The notes beneath the pieces were generated by a model that was given only the letters and a program-made list of their open reading frames with translations, was not told the DNA's origin and searched no databases. The position numbers were made by a program, and so were the translations under genes. Below are positions 49,407-59,432 of a DNA stretch of 64,000 nucleotides, piece by piece (the stretch's first letter is position 1; each line of letters starts with the position of its first letter). Source of the DNA: Streptomyces himalayensis subsp. himalayensis (GTDB lineage Bacteria > Actinomycetota > Actinomycetes > Streptomycetales > Streptomycetaceae); contig NZ_JACEHE010000004.1 in NCBI RefSeq assembly GCF_013778455.1, positions 186,001 through 250,000 on the forward strand, read 5' to 3'.

Positions 49407-51035
49407 TCAGGCCAGGTCCAGCAACGACGCCATGATCTCGTACAGCGTCGCCTCCGGGTCGGCGACAGCGCCCTCCGAACGCCAGGCCACATAGCCGTCG
49501 GGGCGGACAAGCACCGCGCCCTGTTCCGTCGTACCGTGCAGCGCGGCCCAGTCGCCGCCCTTCTCGGGGGCGAGATCGGCATCCGGTCCGCTGCCGATCC
49601 GGTAGGAGTCGAGGGGTACGGACAACCGCTCGGCGACCCGCTTCGCCGCCATGTGCCACGTACTCGCGGCGCCGCAGAGCAGCACGCAGGAACGCTCGTA
49701 GAGATCGAGGGTGGACGTACGAACGCCCGACCTGAGCAGCCACATGTGCGGAGCGCGGCTGCCCGGCTCGCCCGTCAGCTGCATGGTGTCCGGCACCACG
49801 GGCTGCGCGGGGTCGGCGCCGATGACGGCGCCGCGGGGGTAGCGGTAGCCCAGAGCCACCTTGAGCACACCGCCCTGCTGTCCGCCGCCCGTACCGGGGG
49901 GCGGGGCGAAGCCGGGGTGGCTGTGCTCCACGGAACGGGCCGAGGCACGCGCGCTGGTCACCTGGGCGACCGGCAGGCGCTCCGTCTCATAGGTCGCCAG
50001 CAGTCCGGGCCCCGCCCAGCCGTTCAGTACGGCGGCGAGTTTCCAGGCGAGGTTGTGGGCGTCCTGGATGCCCGTGTTGGACCCGAAGGCTCCGGTCGGC
50101 GACATCTCGTGGGCGGAGTCCCCGGCCAGGAAGACCCGGCCCGACGCATAGGACTCGGCGACGCGCTCCGCCGCGTGCCACGGTGCCCTGCCGGTGATCT
50201 CGACGTCGATGTCCGGCACACCGACGGCCTTGCGGATCTGGTCGATGCACCGCTCGTCGGTGAAGTCCTCCAGCGTCTCGCCCCGCCCCGGCTGCCACGG
50301 CGCGTGGAACACCCACTTCTCCACGTTGTCCACCGGCAGCAGCGCCCCGTCCGCCTCCGGGGTTGTCAGGTAGCAGGCGATGAAGCGCCGGTCGCCGACC
50401 ACGTCGGCGAGCATCTTGGAGTTGAAGGTGATGCTGACGTTGTGGAACAGCTCGCCGGGCCCTGTCTGGCCGATGCCCAGCCGTTCCCGGACCGGACTCC
50501 GCGGCCCGTCTGCGGCGACGAGGTACTCCGCGTACACGGTGGTGTGCTCGCCGGTGTCACGATTCTTCACGACCGCGGTGACCCCGTCGGCGTCCTGCTC
50601 GAAGGACAGCATCTCCGTGGAGAAGCGGATGTCGCCCCCGAGTTCACGAGCGCACTGCAGCAGCACAGGCTCCAGGTCGTTCTGACTGCACAGACACCAT
50701 CCGCTCGGGCTGAACCGGGCGAGCCCGCCACCCGGGTCCATCTCCTTGAACAGCCACTCGCCTTCCTCGGCGAGTGACGGTGTCTGCAGGATGCCGTGGT
50801 TGTCCGCGAGGATCGACGCGGCCTCCCGGATCCGCTGCTCCGCACCGGCCACCCGGAACAGCTCCATCGTGCGTACGTTGTTGCCGCGCCCACGCGGATG
50901 CATCGATGTGGCCGAGTGCTTCTCGACCACCATGTGCTCGATGCCCAGTCGGCCCAGGAACAGCGAGGCGGACAACCCCACCAGGGAGCCGCCCACGATG
51001 AGGACCGGTACGCGGTGGTCGACTTCTTCGTTCAT
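49407..51035 (-). CDS. whiE-ORFVIII: FAD-dependent aromatic polyketide hydroxylase (whiE ORFVIII type)
   Basis: The protein has 542 residues. It is a class A flavoprotein monooxygenase: FAD-binding VPVLIVGGSLVGLSASLFLG, the DG-type motif (VAADGPRSPVRERLGI) and GRVFLAGDSAHEMSPTGAFGSNTG, plus a C-terminal thioredoxin-like domain. ATG 51035 has GGAGG 5 bases upstream. It diverges from the PKS operon, exactly as the hydroxylase does in the S. coelicolor whiE spore-pigment locus, where it modifies the pigment late. Confidence 0.9.
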   Translation of the reverse strand: MNEEVDHRVPVLIVGGSLVGLSASLFLGRLGIEHMVVEKHSATSMHPRGRGNNVRTMELFRVAGAEQRIREAASILADNHGILQTPSLAEEGEWLFKEMDPGGGLARFSPSGWCLCSQNDLEPVLLQCARELGGDIRFSTEMLSFEQDADGVTAVVKNRDTGEHTTVYAEYLVAADGPRSPVRERLGIGQTGPGELFHNVSITFNSKMLADVVGDRRFIACYLTTPEADGALLPVDNVEKWVFHAPWQPGRGETLEDFTDERCIDQIRKAVGVPDIDVEITGRAPWHAAERVAESYASGRVFLAGDSAHEMSPTGAFGSNTGIQDAHNLAWKLAAVLNGWAGPGLLATYETERLPVAQVTSARASARSVEHSHPGFAPPPGTGGGQQGGVLKVALGYRYPRGAVIGADPAQPVVPDTMQLTGEPGSRAPHMWLLRSGVRTSTLDLYERSCVLLCGAASTWHMAAKRVAERLSVPLDSYRIGSGPDADLAPEKGGDWAALHGTTEQGAVLVRPDGYVAWRSEGAVADPEATLYEIMASLLDLA

Positions 51036-51125
51036 CAATGCCTCCAGCTGGGGTCCCCCCACGTTCGGGGATGAAGGTTCCATGCCCTGACAGGGCTTGG
51101 GGGGACGGGTTCCTCCGCCCCATTC

Positions 51126-51290
51126 ACCCGGCTGGTTCAGCCGGTTCGCCGCCCGCGTCCCCCGGGTGGTTCAGCCGGGCCCGTCAGGCGCTTCCCCCAG
51201 GTGGTTCAGCCGGTTCCTCAGGCGCTTCCCCCGGGCGGTTGAGCCCGGTGTGTCACCCGCTTCGCCGGGGCTGTCACCCACGTGGTTCAC
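51126..51290. repeat. Degenerate 34-35-bp tandem repeats, each with a dyad, between divergent pigment transcripts
   Basis: The core GGTTCAGCCGG or a close variant starts at 51134, 51168, 51203 and 51237, with a more diverged fifth copy to about 51290. Each unit contains an inverted repeat (for example CCGGCTG-gtt-CAGCCGG and CCGGGC-ggttga-GCCCGG). The array occupies the centre of the 427-base gap 51036-51462, which must hold the promoters of ORFVIII and the ORFI operon. Confidence 0.7.
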
Positions 51291-51462
51291 GCAACTCGCG
51301 CGCCTTCCGGGACCGACCAATGATCGGTTCCGTGCTGATCGTCGCCCTCGCTCTCGGGGGACGACCCTCGGAATCCGCGGGACAGCAACCCGGATTCCAA
51401 GCGGCCTGACGTCGCATCAGGAGATGTGGCGTCCTTGCTGTCTCGAAGGAGATGTGTGCTGG

Positions 51463-52593
51463 ATGACGATGACAATCTCGGAACGCGTGTCGCAGTCCGC
51501 GTTCGACGGCTCCAGACTTCGGGTCGTCCTGCTGCTGGACCTCTATGACGGTGCCCAGAAGGAGTTCCTGGAGGCATACGAGCGCCTGCGCAACCATGTG
51601 GCCTCGGTGCCCGGGCACATCAGCGACCAATTGTGCCAGTCCATCGAGAACCCCTCGCAGTGGCTCATCACGAGCGAGTGGGAGAGCGCCCTGCCGTTCC
51701 TGGCCTGGGTGAACAGCGAAGAGCACGTGGAGACGGTGCAGCCCATGCACAGCTGCGTCCGTGACACGCGCTCGATGCGCTTCAGCATCCTGCGGGAGAC
51801 CGGCAATGTCGCCGGACCCCTGCCCGAGTCGGCCAAGGGACATCTGCAGGTCTCGCCACGGCTGGGCGACGGCGTGGTGCGCCACGCTCTCACCTTCACC
51901 GTGAAGCCGGGCAGCGAGCCGATCGTCCGCGAGATCATGTCCGGCTACACCGCGCCGAACCCACACGTCGACGACACCACCAAGCTGCGCCGCACCTCCG
52001 TCTACATGCACGGAAACCGGCTGGTCAGGGCCATCGAGGTGGAGGGCGACCTGATGATCGCCCTGCGCTATGTGGCGCGCCAGCCCGAGGTCACGGCGAT
52101 CGAGGAGGCCATCAACCCCTACCTCGAGCAGGACCGTGACCTCAGCAACCCCGGATCCGCCCGGCTCTTCTTCACACGCGCCGCGCTGCCGTCGGTGCAC
52201 CATGTGTCGTTCGGCGGTCCGGTCCCCGAGGACGTGCAGCGGCACGCGCTCCTCTACCCCGCGAAGGAGGGGTGCGGTCTGCCCCTGGCACAGCTGCTCG
52301 CCCGCCAGGACGAGGCGGCCGCGGACGACCCCACCAGCCCCATTCACAGCAGCACCGTCTTCCAGCGCGACGACATCGTCGTCCGGCTGGTCGATGTGCG
52401 GGGTCCCATCGATGCCGATCCCGCCGCGGCCCTCGCTCTCAAGGGCGACCGCAAGGCAGCCGTCCTGGCGCGTCTGCTCGACGGCGATGCCCTCGGCGTG
52501 GACGGCGCGTCGGCGGACGAACAGGACATCCTGCGCTTCCTCCAACGCTCCGACATGCAACTGATCACCGACCGCCGCGCATCGGACGCCTGA
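51463..52593 (+). CDS. whiE-ORFI: SchA/CurD-domain protein of the spore-pigment cluster (whiE ORFI type)
   Basis: The protein has 376 residues. The N-terminal third ([44 protein letters not shown]) is an antibiotic-biosynthesis-monooxygenase/ferredoxin-like domain; the rest matches the SchA/CurD domain found only in spore-pigment clusters. It probably acts in oxygenation or cyclisation of the pigment, but its exact step is not established. ATG 51463 has AAGGAG 11 bases upstream. First gene of the PKS operon. Confidence 0.85.
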   Translation: MTMTISERVSQSAFDGSRLRVVLLLDLYDGAQKEFLEAYERLRNHVASVPGHISDQLCQSIENPSQWLITSEWESALPFLAWVNSEEHVETVQPMHSCVRDTRSMRFSILRETGNVAGPLPESAKGHLQVSPRLGDGVVRHALTFTVKPGSEPIVREIMSGYTAPNPHVDDTTKLRRTSVYMHGNRLVRAIEVEGDLMIALRYVARQPEVTAIEEAINPYLEQDRDLSNPGSARLFFTRAALPSVHHVSFGGPVPEDVQRHALLYPAKEGCGLPLAQLLARQDEAAADDPTSPIHSSTVFQRDDIVVRLVDVRGPIDADPAAALALKGDRKAAVLARLLDGDALGVDGASADEQDILRFLQRSDMQLITDRRASDA

Positions 52594-52666
52594 CCCGGAC
52601 CGCCTCGGCCGTGTCACAGCCGGACGCGCGTACGCCGTCGGCACCCGTCATATGGAGGAAGCAAAC

Positions 52667-53110
52667 ATGACCATGCACCGCCCACGCATCGTGGACCTCA
52701 GCGAGACTCAGCCCAACACCAAGCGCGGAGGTGATCTGCGCGCCATGCTCACGCCCATGGCGGTGGGCGCCAAGAGCGGTTTCATGGGCCTGGCCATCGT
52801 CCAGCCCGGCGACCGCATCGGTGAGCACTACCACCCGTACTCGGAGGAATTCGTGTACGTCGTGTGCGGTGCGCTCGAAGTGGACCTCGATGGGGAGACG
52901 CATCCGATCAAGCCCGATCAGGCTCTGCTCATCCCCCCTTATATGCGGCACCGGTTCCGCAACGTGGGGGACGAGGAGGCCCGTCTGGTGTTCCATCTGG
53001 GCCCGCTGGCACCGCGCCCCGCGCTCGGGCATGTCGACACAGAGGAAACCGACGCCACGGAAGGAGCCGGACAGGCCAGGACGCCTCAGCGAACCGAGGC
53101 CCTGTCATGA
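52667..53110 (+). CDS. whiE-ORFII: Cupin protein of the spore-pigment cluster (whiE ORFII type)
   Basis: The protein has 147 residues. A single cupin barrel keeps the metal-binding pattern ([25 protein letters not shown] and PYMRHRFRN). Homologues (CurC, SchB) occur in spore-pigment clusters and are thought to help cyclise the polyketide. ATG 52667 has GGAGGAAG upstream; the end overlaps the ketosynthase start (ATGA). Confidence 0.9.
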   Translation: MTMHRPRIVDLSETQPNTKRGGDLRAMLTPMAVGAKSGFMGLAIVQPGDRIGEHYHPYSEEFVYVVCGALEVDLDGETHPIKPDQALLIPPYMRHRFRNVGDEEARLVFHLGPLAPRPALGHVDTEETDATEGAGQARTPQRTEALS

Positions 53111-54375
53111 CCAGGCGCGTGGCGGTCACCGGTGTCGGCATCGTTGCCCCGGGCGGCGTCGGCGTACCGGCGTTCTGGGACCTCCTCGCGGGCGGACGTA
53201 CCGCGACGCGGGGCATCACGCTCTTCAACCCGGAGGGGCTCCGCTCGCGCATCGCCGCCGAGTGCGACTTCGACCCGGCGGCACACGGAATCGACGTGGC
53301 GACGGCACAGCGCGCCGACCGGTACGTCCAGTTCGCCATGGTCGCCGCCCGCGAGGCGGTCCGGGACGCGGGTCTCGACCCCGAGCAGGAGAACCCCTGG
53401 CGCATGGGCGTGTCCCTGGGCACCGCGGTCGGTGGCACCACGCGCCTCGAACACGACTATGTCGCGGTGAGCGAGAAGGGCCGGCGGTGGGATGTCGACC
53501 ACCGCGCGGCCGGCCCTCATCTGCACCGGGCGTTCTCGCCCAGCGCGCTCGCCTCCGAGGTGGCCGAGATGTTCGGCGCCCACGGACCCGTACAGACGGT
53601 CTCCACGGGCTGCACCTCCGGCCTCGACGCGATCGGCTACGCCTTCCACGCCATCGAGGACGGCCGGATGGACGTCGCCATCGCCGGAGCCTCCGACTCG
53701 CCGATCACGCCCATCACCATGGCGTGCTTCGACGCGATCAAGGCGACGTCCACGAACAACGACGACCCGGAGCACGCATCGCGGCCGTTCGACGCCCACC
53801 GCGACGGGTTCGTCATGGGCGAGGGCGGAGCCGTACTGGTGCTGGAGGAGCTCGAACACGCCCGCGCCCGCGGCGCGCACGTGTACTGCGAGATCAGCGG
53901 CTACGCCACCTACGGCAACGCCTACCACATGACCGGTCTCACCCGGGAGGGCCTGGAAATGGCCCACGCGATCGACGACGCGCTCGACCACGCCCGTATC
54001 GACGGCTCACTGATCGACTACGTCAACGCGCACGGCTCGGGCACCCAGCAGAACGACCGGCACGAGACGGCCGCGGTGAAACGCTCCCTGGGCGCGCACG
54101 CCTATGAAGCGCCGATGAGTTCGATCAAGTCCATGGTGGGCCACTCGCTGGGCGCCATCGGGGCGATCGAGGTCGTCGCGTGTGTGCTCGCCCTCGTCCA
54201 CCAAGTGGTGCCTCCGACGGCGAACTACGAGACGCCCGACCCCGAATGCGACCTCGACTATGTGCCGCGCACCGCGCGCCCGCTCAAGCTCCGCAACGTG
54301 CTGTCGGTCGGCAGCGGGTTCGGCGGTTTCCAGTCCGCGGTGGTTCTGACCCGACCCGAAGGGGGCACACGATGA
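53107..54375 (+). CDS. whiE-ORFIII: Type II PKS ketosynthase alpha
   Basis: The protein has 422 residues. The thiolase-fold active site has Cys169 in [10 protein letters not shown], with the histidines in [11 protein letters not shown] and [12 protein letters not shown]. It builds the polyketide chain on the ACP together with the chain-length factor. It overlaps both neighbours by 4 bases, keeping KS and CLF in tight stoichiometry. Confidence 0.96.
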   Translation: MTRRVAVTGVGIVAPGGVGVPAFWDLLAGGRTATRGITLFNPEGLRSRIAAECDFDPAAHGIDVATAQRADRYVQFAMVAAREAVRDAGLDPEQENPWRMGVSLGTAVGGTTRLEHDYVAVSEKGRRWDVDHRAAGPHLHRAFSPSALASEVAEMFGAHGPVQTVSTGCTSGLDAIGYAFHAIEDGRMDVAIAGASDSPITPITMACFDAIKATSTNNDDPEHASRPFDAHRDGFVMGEGGAVLVLEELEHARARGAHVYCEISGYATYGNAYHMTGLTREGLEMAHAIDDALDHARIDGSLIDYVNAHGSGTQQNDRHETAAVKRSLGAHAYEAPMSSIKSMVGHSLGAIGAIEVVACVLALVHQVVPPTANYETPDPECDLDYVPRTARPLKLRNVLSVGSGFGGFQSAVVLTRPEGGTR

Positions 54376-55622
54376 GCTCACAGCCCGGGCGCCGGTCCGT
54401 CATCACCGGCATCGGCGTCGTCGCGCCCAATGGAACGACCACCGAGACCTTCTGGAAGTCCACTCAGGCCGGCACCAGTGTCCTGGACAAGGTGACCCGC
54501 GAGGGCTGCGAGAACCTGCCGCTCCGCATCGCCGGCGAGGTCCGCGGATTCGAGCCGGCAGATCTGATCGAGGAGACCTTCCTCGTCCAGACCGACCGGT
54601 TCAGCCACTTCGCGATGGCCGCGGCCGACATGGCTCGGGAGGACGCCAGGCTCGGCCGCGCCGACACCGTCGACGACCCGTTCGCGGTGGGCGTGGTCAC
54701 CGCGGCCGGGTCCGGCGGCGGCGAGTTCGGCCAGCGCGAACTGCAGAAACTGTGGGGACAGGGTTCCCGCTTCGTCGGCCCGTACCAGTCCATCGCATGG
54801 TTCTACGCCGCCAGCACCGGCCAGATCTCCATCCGGGGCGGCTTCAAGGGACCGTGTGGAGTAGTCGCCAGCGACGAGGCCGGTGGTCTCGACGCGCTGG
54901 CGCACGCCGCCGGAGCCATCCGGCGCGGCACCGACGCCGTCGTGGTCGGTGCCGCGGAGGCTCCGCTGGCCCCCTATTCGGTCGTCTGCCAACTCGGCTA
55001 CGAAGAGCTGAGCGCGAGCGACGACCCCGCGCGCGCATACCGTCCCTTCACCACCGGCGCCAGCGGGTTCGTACCCGCCGAGGGCGGCGCCATGCTCGTG
55101 GTGGAGGAGGAGGCGGCGGCCCGGGACAGGGACGTCCGGGCGCGCGCGGTCATCGCCGGTCACGCCGCGACCTTCACGGGCGCCTCCCGCTGGGAGCAGT
55201 CCCGGGAGGGCCTCGCCCAGGCGATCCGCGGCGCACTCCAGGAGGCGCAGTGCGCCCCCGAGGAGATCGATGTCGTGTTCGCGGACGCGCTCGGCGTACC
55301 GGAGGCGGATCGCGCGGAGGCGCTGGCGATCGCCGACGTACTGGGCTCGGGCGCCACCCGCGTGCCGGTGACGGCGCCCAAGACCGGAATCGGCCGTGCT
55401 TACTGCGGTGCGCCCGTGCTGGACACGGCGACCGCCGTACTCGCCATGGAACACGGCCTCGTCCCGCCCACCCCGAACGTGTTCGACGTCTGCCATGACC
55501 TCGATCTGGTGACCTCCCGTGCCCGGCCCGCCGAGCTGCGTACGGCGCTGGTCCTCAGCCGGGGCCTCATGGGGTCGAACGCGGCGCTCGTGCTCCGGCA
55601 CGGCACCGATGCCCTCTCGTGA
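54372..55622 (+). CDS. whiE-ORFIV: Type II PKS ketosynthase beta / chain-length factor
   Basis: The protein has 416 residues. It is homologous to KS alpha, but the active-site Cys is replaced: the aligned segment reads [12 protein letters not shown], with Glu169 at the position where most chain-length factors have Gln. It sets chain length in a heterodimer with KS alpha. ATG 54372 overlaps the KS stop. Confidence 0.95.
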   Translation: MSSQPGRRSVITGIGVVAPNGTTTETFWKSTQAGTSVLDKVTREGCENLPLRIAGEVRGFEPADLIEETFLVQTDRFSHFAMAAADMAREDARLGRADTVDDPFAVGVVTAAGSGGGEFGQRELQKLWGQGSRFVGPYQSIAWFYAASTGQISIRGGFKGPCGVVASDEAGGLDALAHAAGAIRRGTDAVVVGAAEAPLAPYSVVCQLGYEELSASDDPARAYRPFTTGASGFVPAEGGAMLVVEEEAAARDRDVRARAVIAGHAATFTGASRWEQSREGLAQAIRGALQEAQCAPEEIDVVFADALGVPEADRAEALAIADVLGSGATRVPVTAPKTGIGRAYCGAPVLDTATAVLAMEHGLVPPTPNVFDVCHDLDLVTSRARPAELRTALVLSRGLMGSNAALVLRHGTDALS

Positions 55623-55637
55623 GAAGGAGAAATCCTC

Positions 55638-56379
<742 letters not shown>

Positions 56380-56459
56380 CCACATAGTCGCCAGTCGCCC
56401 TGCGGACCGTCTTCTGGGCGGTCCGCGCGGCTTGGCGCCACCGAAAGGAAGGAAGCCCC

Positions 56460-56795
56460 TTGACGCACCAAGCCCTGATCGTGGCCCGGATGGCACCGGG
56501 CGCGGCCCCCGACATCGCCAAGGTGTTCGCGGACTCCGACAGCGGCGAGCTGCCGCACCTGGTCGGGGTCACGCGCCGCACCCTCTGGCAGTTCGGTGAC
56601 GTGTATATGCACCTTGTGGAGGCGGACCGGCCGCCCGGCCCGGCGATCGCCAAGGTGGCGGGCCACCCGGCCTTCCGGGACATCAGCGACCGGCTCTCCG
56701 CGTATGTGAGCGCGTACGACCCGGAGACGTGGCGCAGTCCCAAGGACGCGATGGCCCAGCAGTTCTACCTCTGGGAACGGGACGGCTCGGCCTGA
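56460..56795 (+). CDS. whiE-ORFVII: TcmI-type polyketide cyclase
   Basis: The protein has 111 residues. It is a small dimeric ferredoxin-like cyclase (ALIVARMAPGAAPDIAKVFADSD, LWQFGDVYMHLVEADRP, HPAFRDISDRLSAYV). TTG 56460 follows an AAGGAAGGAAG ribosome site. Last gene of the rightward pigment operon. Confidence 0.92.
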   Translation: MTHQALIVARMAPGAAPDIAKVFADSDSGELPHLVGVTRRTLWQFGDVYMHLVEADRPPGPAIAKVAGHPAFRDISDRLSAYVSAYDPETWRSPKDAMAQQFYLWERDGSA

Positions 56796-56815
56796 CGCCC
56801 GTACCCGCACGGAAG

Positions 56816-56862
56816 ACACCGTCGCCGGCTCCGCGGACATTCCGCGGAGCCGGCGACGGTGT
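56816..56862. terminator. Bidirectional terminator between the pigment operon and the methyltransferase
   Basis: ACACCGTCGCCGGCTCCGCG begins a perfect 22-bp stem (56816-56837 with 56841-56862) closed by a CAT loop, between convergent genes. Confidence 0.9.
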
Positions 56863-56880
56863 TCTCCGGTGCAGCGCCGG

Positions 56881-57927
56881 TCAGCTCGGGACGGTGCATT
56901 CGAAGGCGTGCAGATACGGGTTGACCTCCCGGATCTCACCCACCGTCAGACCGGCCTCCTTCATGCGGGTGACCAGGCTTTCCTTGGTGTGCTTGGCTCC
57001 GCCGACGTTGAGGAGCAGCAGCAGGTCCATGGACGTGGTGAACTTCATCGACGGGGTGTCGTCGACGATGTTCTCGATGATCACCACCCTGGCGCCGGGT
57101 CTGGCCGCCGCCATGACGTTCCGCAGGGTCCTGCGGGTGCTGTCGTCGTCCCACTCGAGGATGTTCTTGATGATGTAGAGATCGGCCTCGACCGGGATGT
57201 CCTCCCGGCAGTCGCCGCCGACGATGACAGCCCGGTCCGCGAGGGGACCGCCCTCGCGCAGCCGCGCATCCGCCTTCTCCACCACGCGCGGCAGATCGAG
57301 CAGGGTGCCCCGCATGTGCGGGTACTTCTCAAGGAGTCCCGCCACGACGTGCCCCTGGCCGCCGCCGATGTCGGCGACTGTCGACACCCCTGTCATGTCG
57401 AGCAGTTCGACGAGGTCCCGCGCCGACTGCATGCTGGATGTGGTCATGGCCCGGTTGAACACATGGGCCGATTCGTGCGCGTCCTCGTGCAGGTAGTCGA
57501 AGAACCCCTTGCCGAACAGGTCGTGGAAGACGCTGCCGCCCGACCGCACCGCCTCGTCGAGCCGCGGCCAGGCGGCCCAGGTCCAGGGTTCCGTGCACCA
57601 CAGGGAGATGAAGCGCAGGCTGTTCGGATCGTCGTCCCGCAGCAGTCGCGACATGGGGGTGTGGACGAACCTGCCGTCCTCGGTCTCGGCGAAGATGCCG
57701 TAGCAGGACACAGCCCGCATCAGCCGCCTCAGCGGCCGTGGTTCGACACCCAGCGCGGCCGCCAGTTCCTCCGCGGTGGCGGGCTCGTCCCCCAGCGCGT
57801 CGGCGACGCCGAGCTTGGCGGTCGCGCGTACGGCCGCCGCGCAGGCCGCCCCGAAGATCAGCTCCCTCAGCTGCATGGCCGACTGGGGGGCCGTGGCCGG
57901 CTGGGGGCGGAGAGTTACCGTGGTCAT
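56881..57927 (-). CDS. SAM-dependent O-methyltransferase, probable pigment tailoring enzyme
   Basis: The protein has 348 residues. An N-terminal dimerisation winged helix (AMQLRELIFGAACAAAVRATAKLGVADAL) precedes the Rossmann domain with VADIGGGQGHVVAGLLEKYP and a late VEADLYIIKNILEWDDD. This is the layout of polyketide O-methyltransferases such as TcmN/DmpM-type enzymes. ATG 57927 has GAGG 6 bases upstream. It ends 18 bases from the shared terminator, facing the cyclase gene, so it probably decorates the spore pigment. Confidence 0.9.
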   Translation of the reverse strand: MTTVTLRPQPATAPQSAMQLRELIFGAACAAAVRATAKLGVADALGDEPATAEELAAALGVEPRPLRRLMRAVSCYGIFAETEDGRFVHTPMSRLLRDDDPNSLRFISLWCTEPWTWAAWPRLDEAVRSGGSVFHDLFGKGFFDYLHEDAHESAHVFNRAMTTSSMQSARDLVELLDMTGVSTVADIGGGQGHVVAGLLEKYPHMRGTLLDLPRVVEKADARLREGGPLADRAVIVGGDCREDIPVEADLYIIKNILEWDDDSTRRTLRNVMAAARPGARVVIIENIVDDTPSMKFTTSMDLLLLLNVGGAKHTKESLVTRMKEAGLTVGEIREVNPYLHAFECTVPS

Positions 57928-57971
57928 GTAGCGCCTCGATTCGCTCGGTTCAGCGGGAGCCGGCCGGCCGG

Positions 57972-59030
57972 TCAGCACAGGCCCGCGGGTTCGGAGACCT
58001 CGCACACATTGCCGCTGAAGCGGTTGCCGGTCCCGGTGTCCCGGTTCGCGAGGTCGGCCGTCGTGTTGCCCAGCACCAGGTTGTCGCGGATGACATTGCG
58101 CTGGTTGATCGCACCCACGAAGCTCTTGTAGAGCACGATTCCGCCCGAGAAGGTGGACTTGCCCTCGTTGCCGCGGATGATGTTGCCCTCGACGAGCATG
58201 TCCTCGGCGCCGGTGAGAACGATGCCCGATCCCTGGATGTACGGCAGGCGGGCTGTCTTCGCGCAGTACTTGTTGTTCGAATAGATCGAGTTGCGCCGGA
58301 TGGCCATGTCCCCGGCCTGCGGCCGCCCTTCGTCGCCTACGACGAACACCCCGTTGCAGTTCCCGGTGACGCTGTTGTTCGCCACGGTGAGGTTCCGCAG
58401 GCGCCTGACCGTGATTCCGATGCGGTTCCGTTGCAGGAGGTTGTACCTGACCACGGTGGACCGAGTGTCCGTGGCCCCGGCCTCGGTGTCGATCGTGTTG
58501 GAGAGGAACAGGCCCGACTCGGCGTTGTCCCGGGCGATGTTGCCCCAGAACAGACTCCGCGTGGACCGCTCCTCGGCGATGCCCCACTGGCCGTTCTTCT
58601 CGGCGATCACGCCCTGCACCGTCAGCCGGTCGGTCCGTGAGGCCCACAGGGCGTTCTTCTTGAAGCCGGACAGTCTGAGGGAGCGGATGGTGGTGCCCTG
58701 GACGGGCTTGGCGTCCGTGCCCAGTACGCACATGCCGTTGCCGGCCGTCGCACAGCGGTTGCCGGCTCCGCTCTTCGGGGGTGTGATCACGGTCCGGCTC
58801 CCCGCCCCACGGAGCGTCAGGCCGGACTTGGTGATCAGCACGCTTTCACGGTAGGTGCCGGGTGCGATGACAATGGTGTCCCCCGGCCGGGCGGCATCGA
58901 CCGCCTTCTGGATGGATTGTCCGGGGAGCACCACGTGACGCGCCGTGGCAGCGGCCGGCGGGGCTGCACCGAGCCCCGAAACCGCGACGGCTGCGACACA
59001 TCCGAGGTACTTGATCTTTCGAGTCGTCAT
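57972..59030 (-). CDS. Secreted right-handed beta-helix repeat protein
   Basis: The protein has 352 residues. A signal peptide (residues 1-28, ending AAPPAAATA) leads to a parallel beta-helix (QSIQKAVDAARPGDTIVIAPGTYRESVLI and repeated GNIIRGN, NNSVTGN turns), as in NosD/pectate-lyase-like proteins. Four to six Cys near the ends may form disulfides. It may bind or cleave polysaccharide, but no catalytic residues are certain. It lies 44 bases upstream of the methyltransferase in the same direction and may be co-transcribed. Confidence 0.82.
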   Translation of the reverse strand: MTTRKIKYLGCVAAVAVSGLGAAPPAAATARHVVLPGQSIQKAVDAARPGDTIVIAPGTYRESVLITKSGLTLRGAGSRTVITPPKSGAGNRCATAGNGMCVLGTDAKPVQGTTIRSLRLSGFKKNALWASRTDRLTVQGVIAEKNGQWGIAEERSTRSLFWGNIARDNAESGLFLSNTIDTEAGATDTRSTVVRYNLLQRNRIGITVRRLRNLTVANNSVTGNCNGVFVVGDEGRPQAGDMAIRRNSIYSNNKYCAKTARLPYIQGSGIVLTGAEDMLVEGNIIRGNEGKSTFSGGIVLYKSFVGAINQRNVIRDNLVLGNTTADLANRDTGTGNRFSGNVCEVSEPAGLC

Positions 59031-59353
59031 GAGGCGAAGCTAGATTCCATCAACCCCGTTCGCCACACAGGGTCACCCGTTGAAAGCACTACGTGACCAA
59101 ATGGCCCAATGCGCTTCCGTATCTCCCCGGGATTTCGGGCTTTCGGGCTCCGTATCGAAGCCTCCTGTCAGGGCTTTGACGGGCCGTCGCCACGCGACGG
59201 CGGGCGTCACCTTGGAGGCCTGGCCGGGCGGGCGCGGAACCGTCCGGCCAGAGGCGTGGTGATGACACCACCGGAGTGAACAGCTGATCACCTCCGGGGT
59301 GAGCCGACGGGTGGCGCGTCGGTCACCTCCTTACAGTGGGCGCCTCCCTGCAC

Positions 59354-59403
59354 CCAGGGCCTGTGTCGGAAGTGGCGCCTGCCACTTCCGACACAGGCCC
59401 TGG
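59354..59403. repeat. Perfect 23-bp palindrome with a 4-base loop
   Basis: CCAGGGCCTGTGTCGGAAGT begins the left arm (59354-59376), which is exactly inverted at 59381-59403 around GCCT. It sits 30 bases before the dehydrogenase start. The arms look like insertion-sequence ends. The rest of the 402-base gap 59031-59432 shows no gene. Confidence 0.75.
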
Positions 59404-59432
59404 TTCCGCGCCGTTCACGGGGGTGAAGACCG

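Noticed and set aside
51126..51290. Possible CRISPR-like array
   Set aside because: Units are degenerate and contiguous, with no unique spacers between identical repeats, and no cas genes are present.
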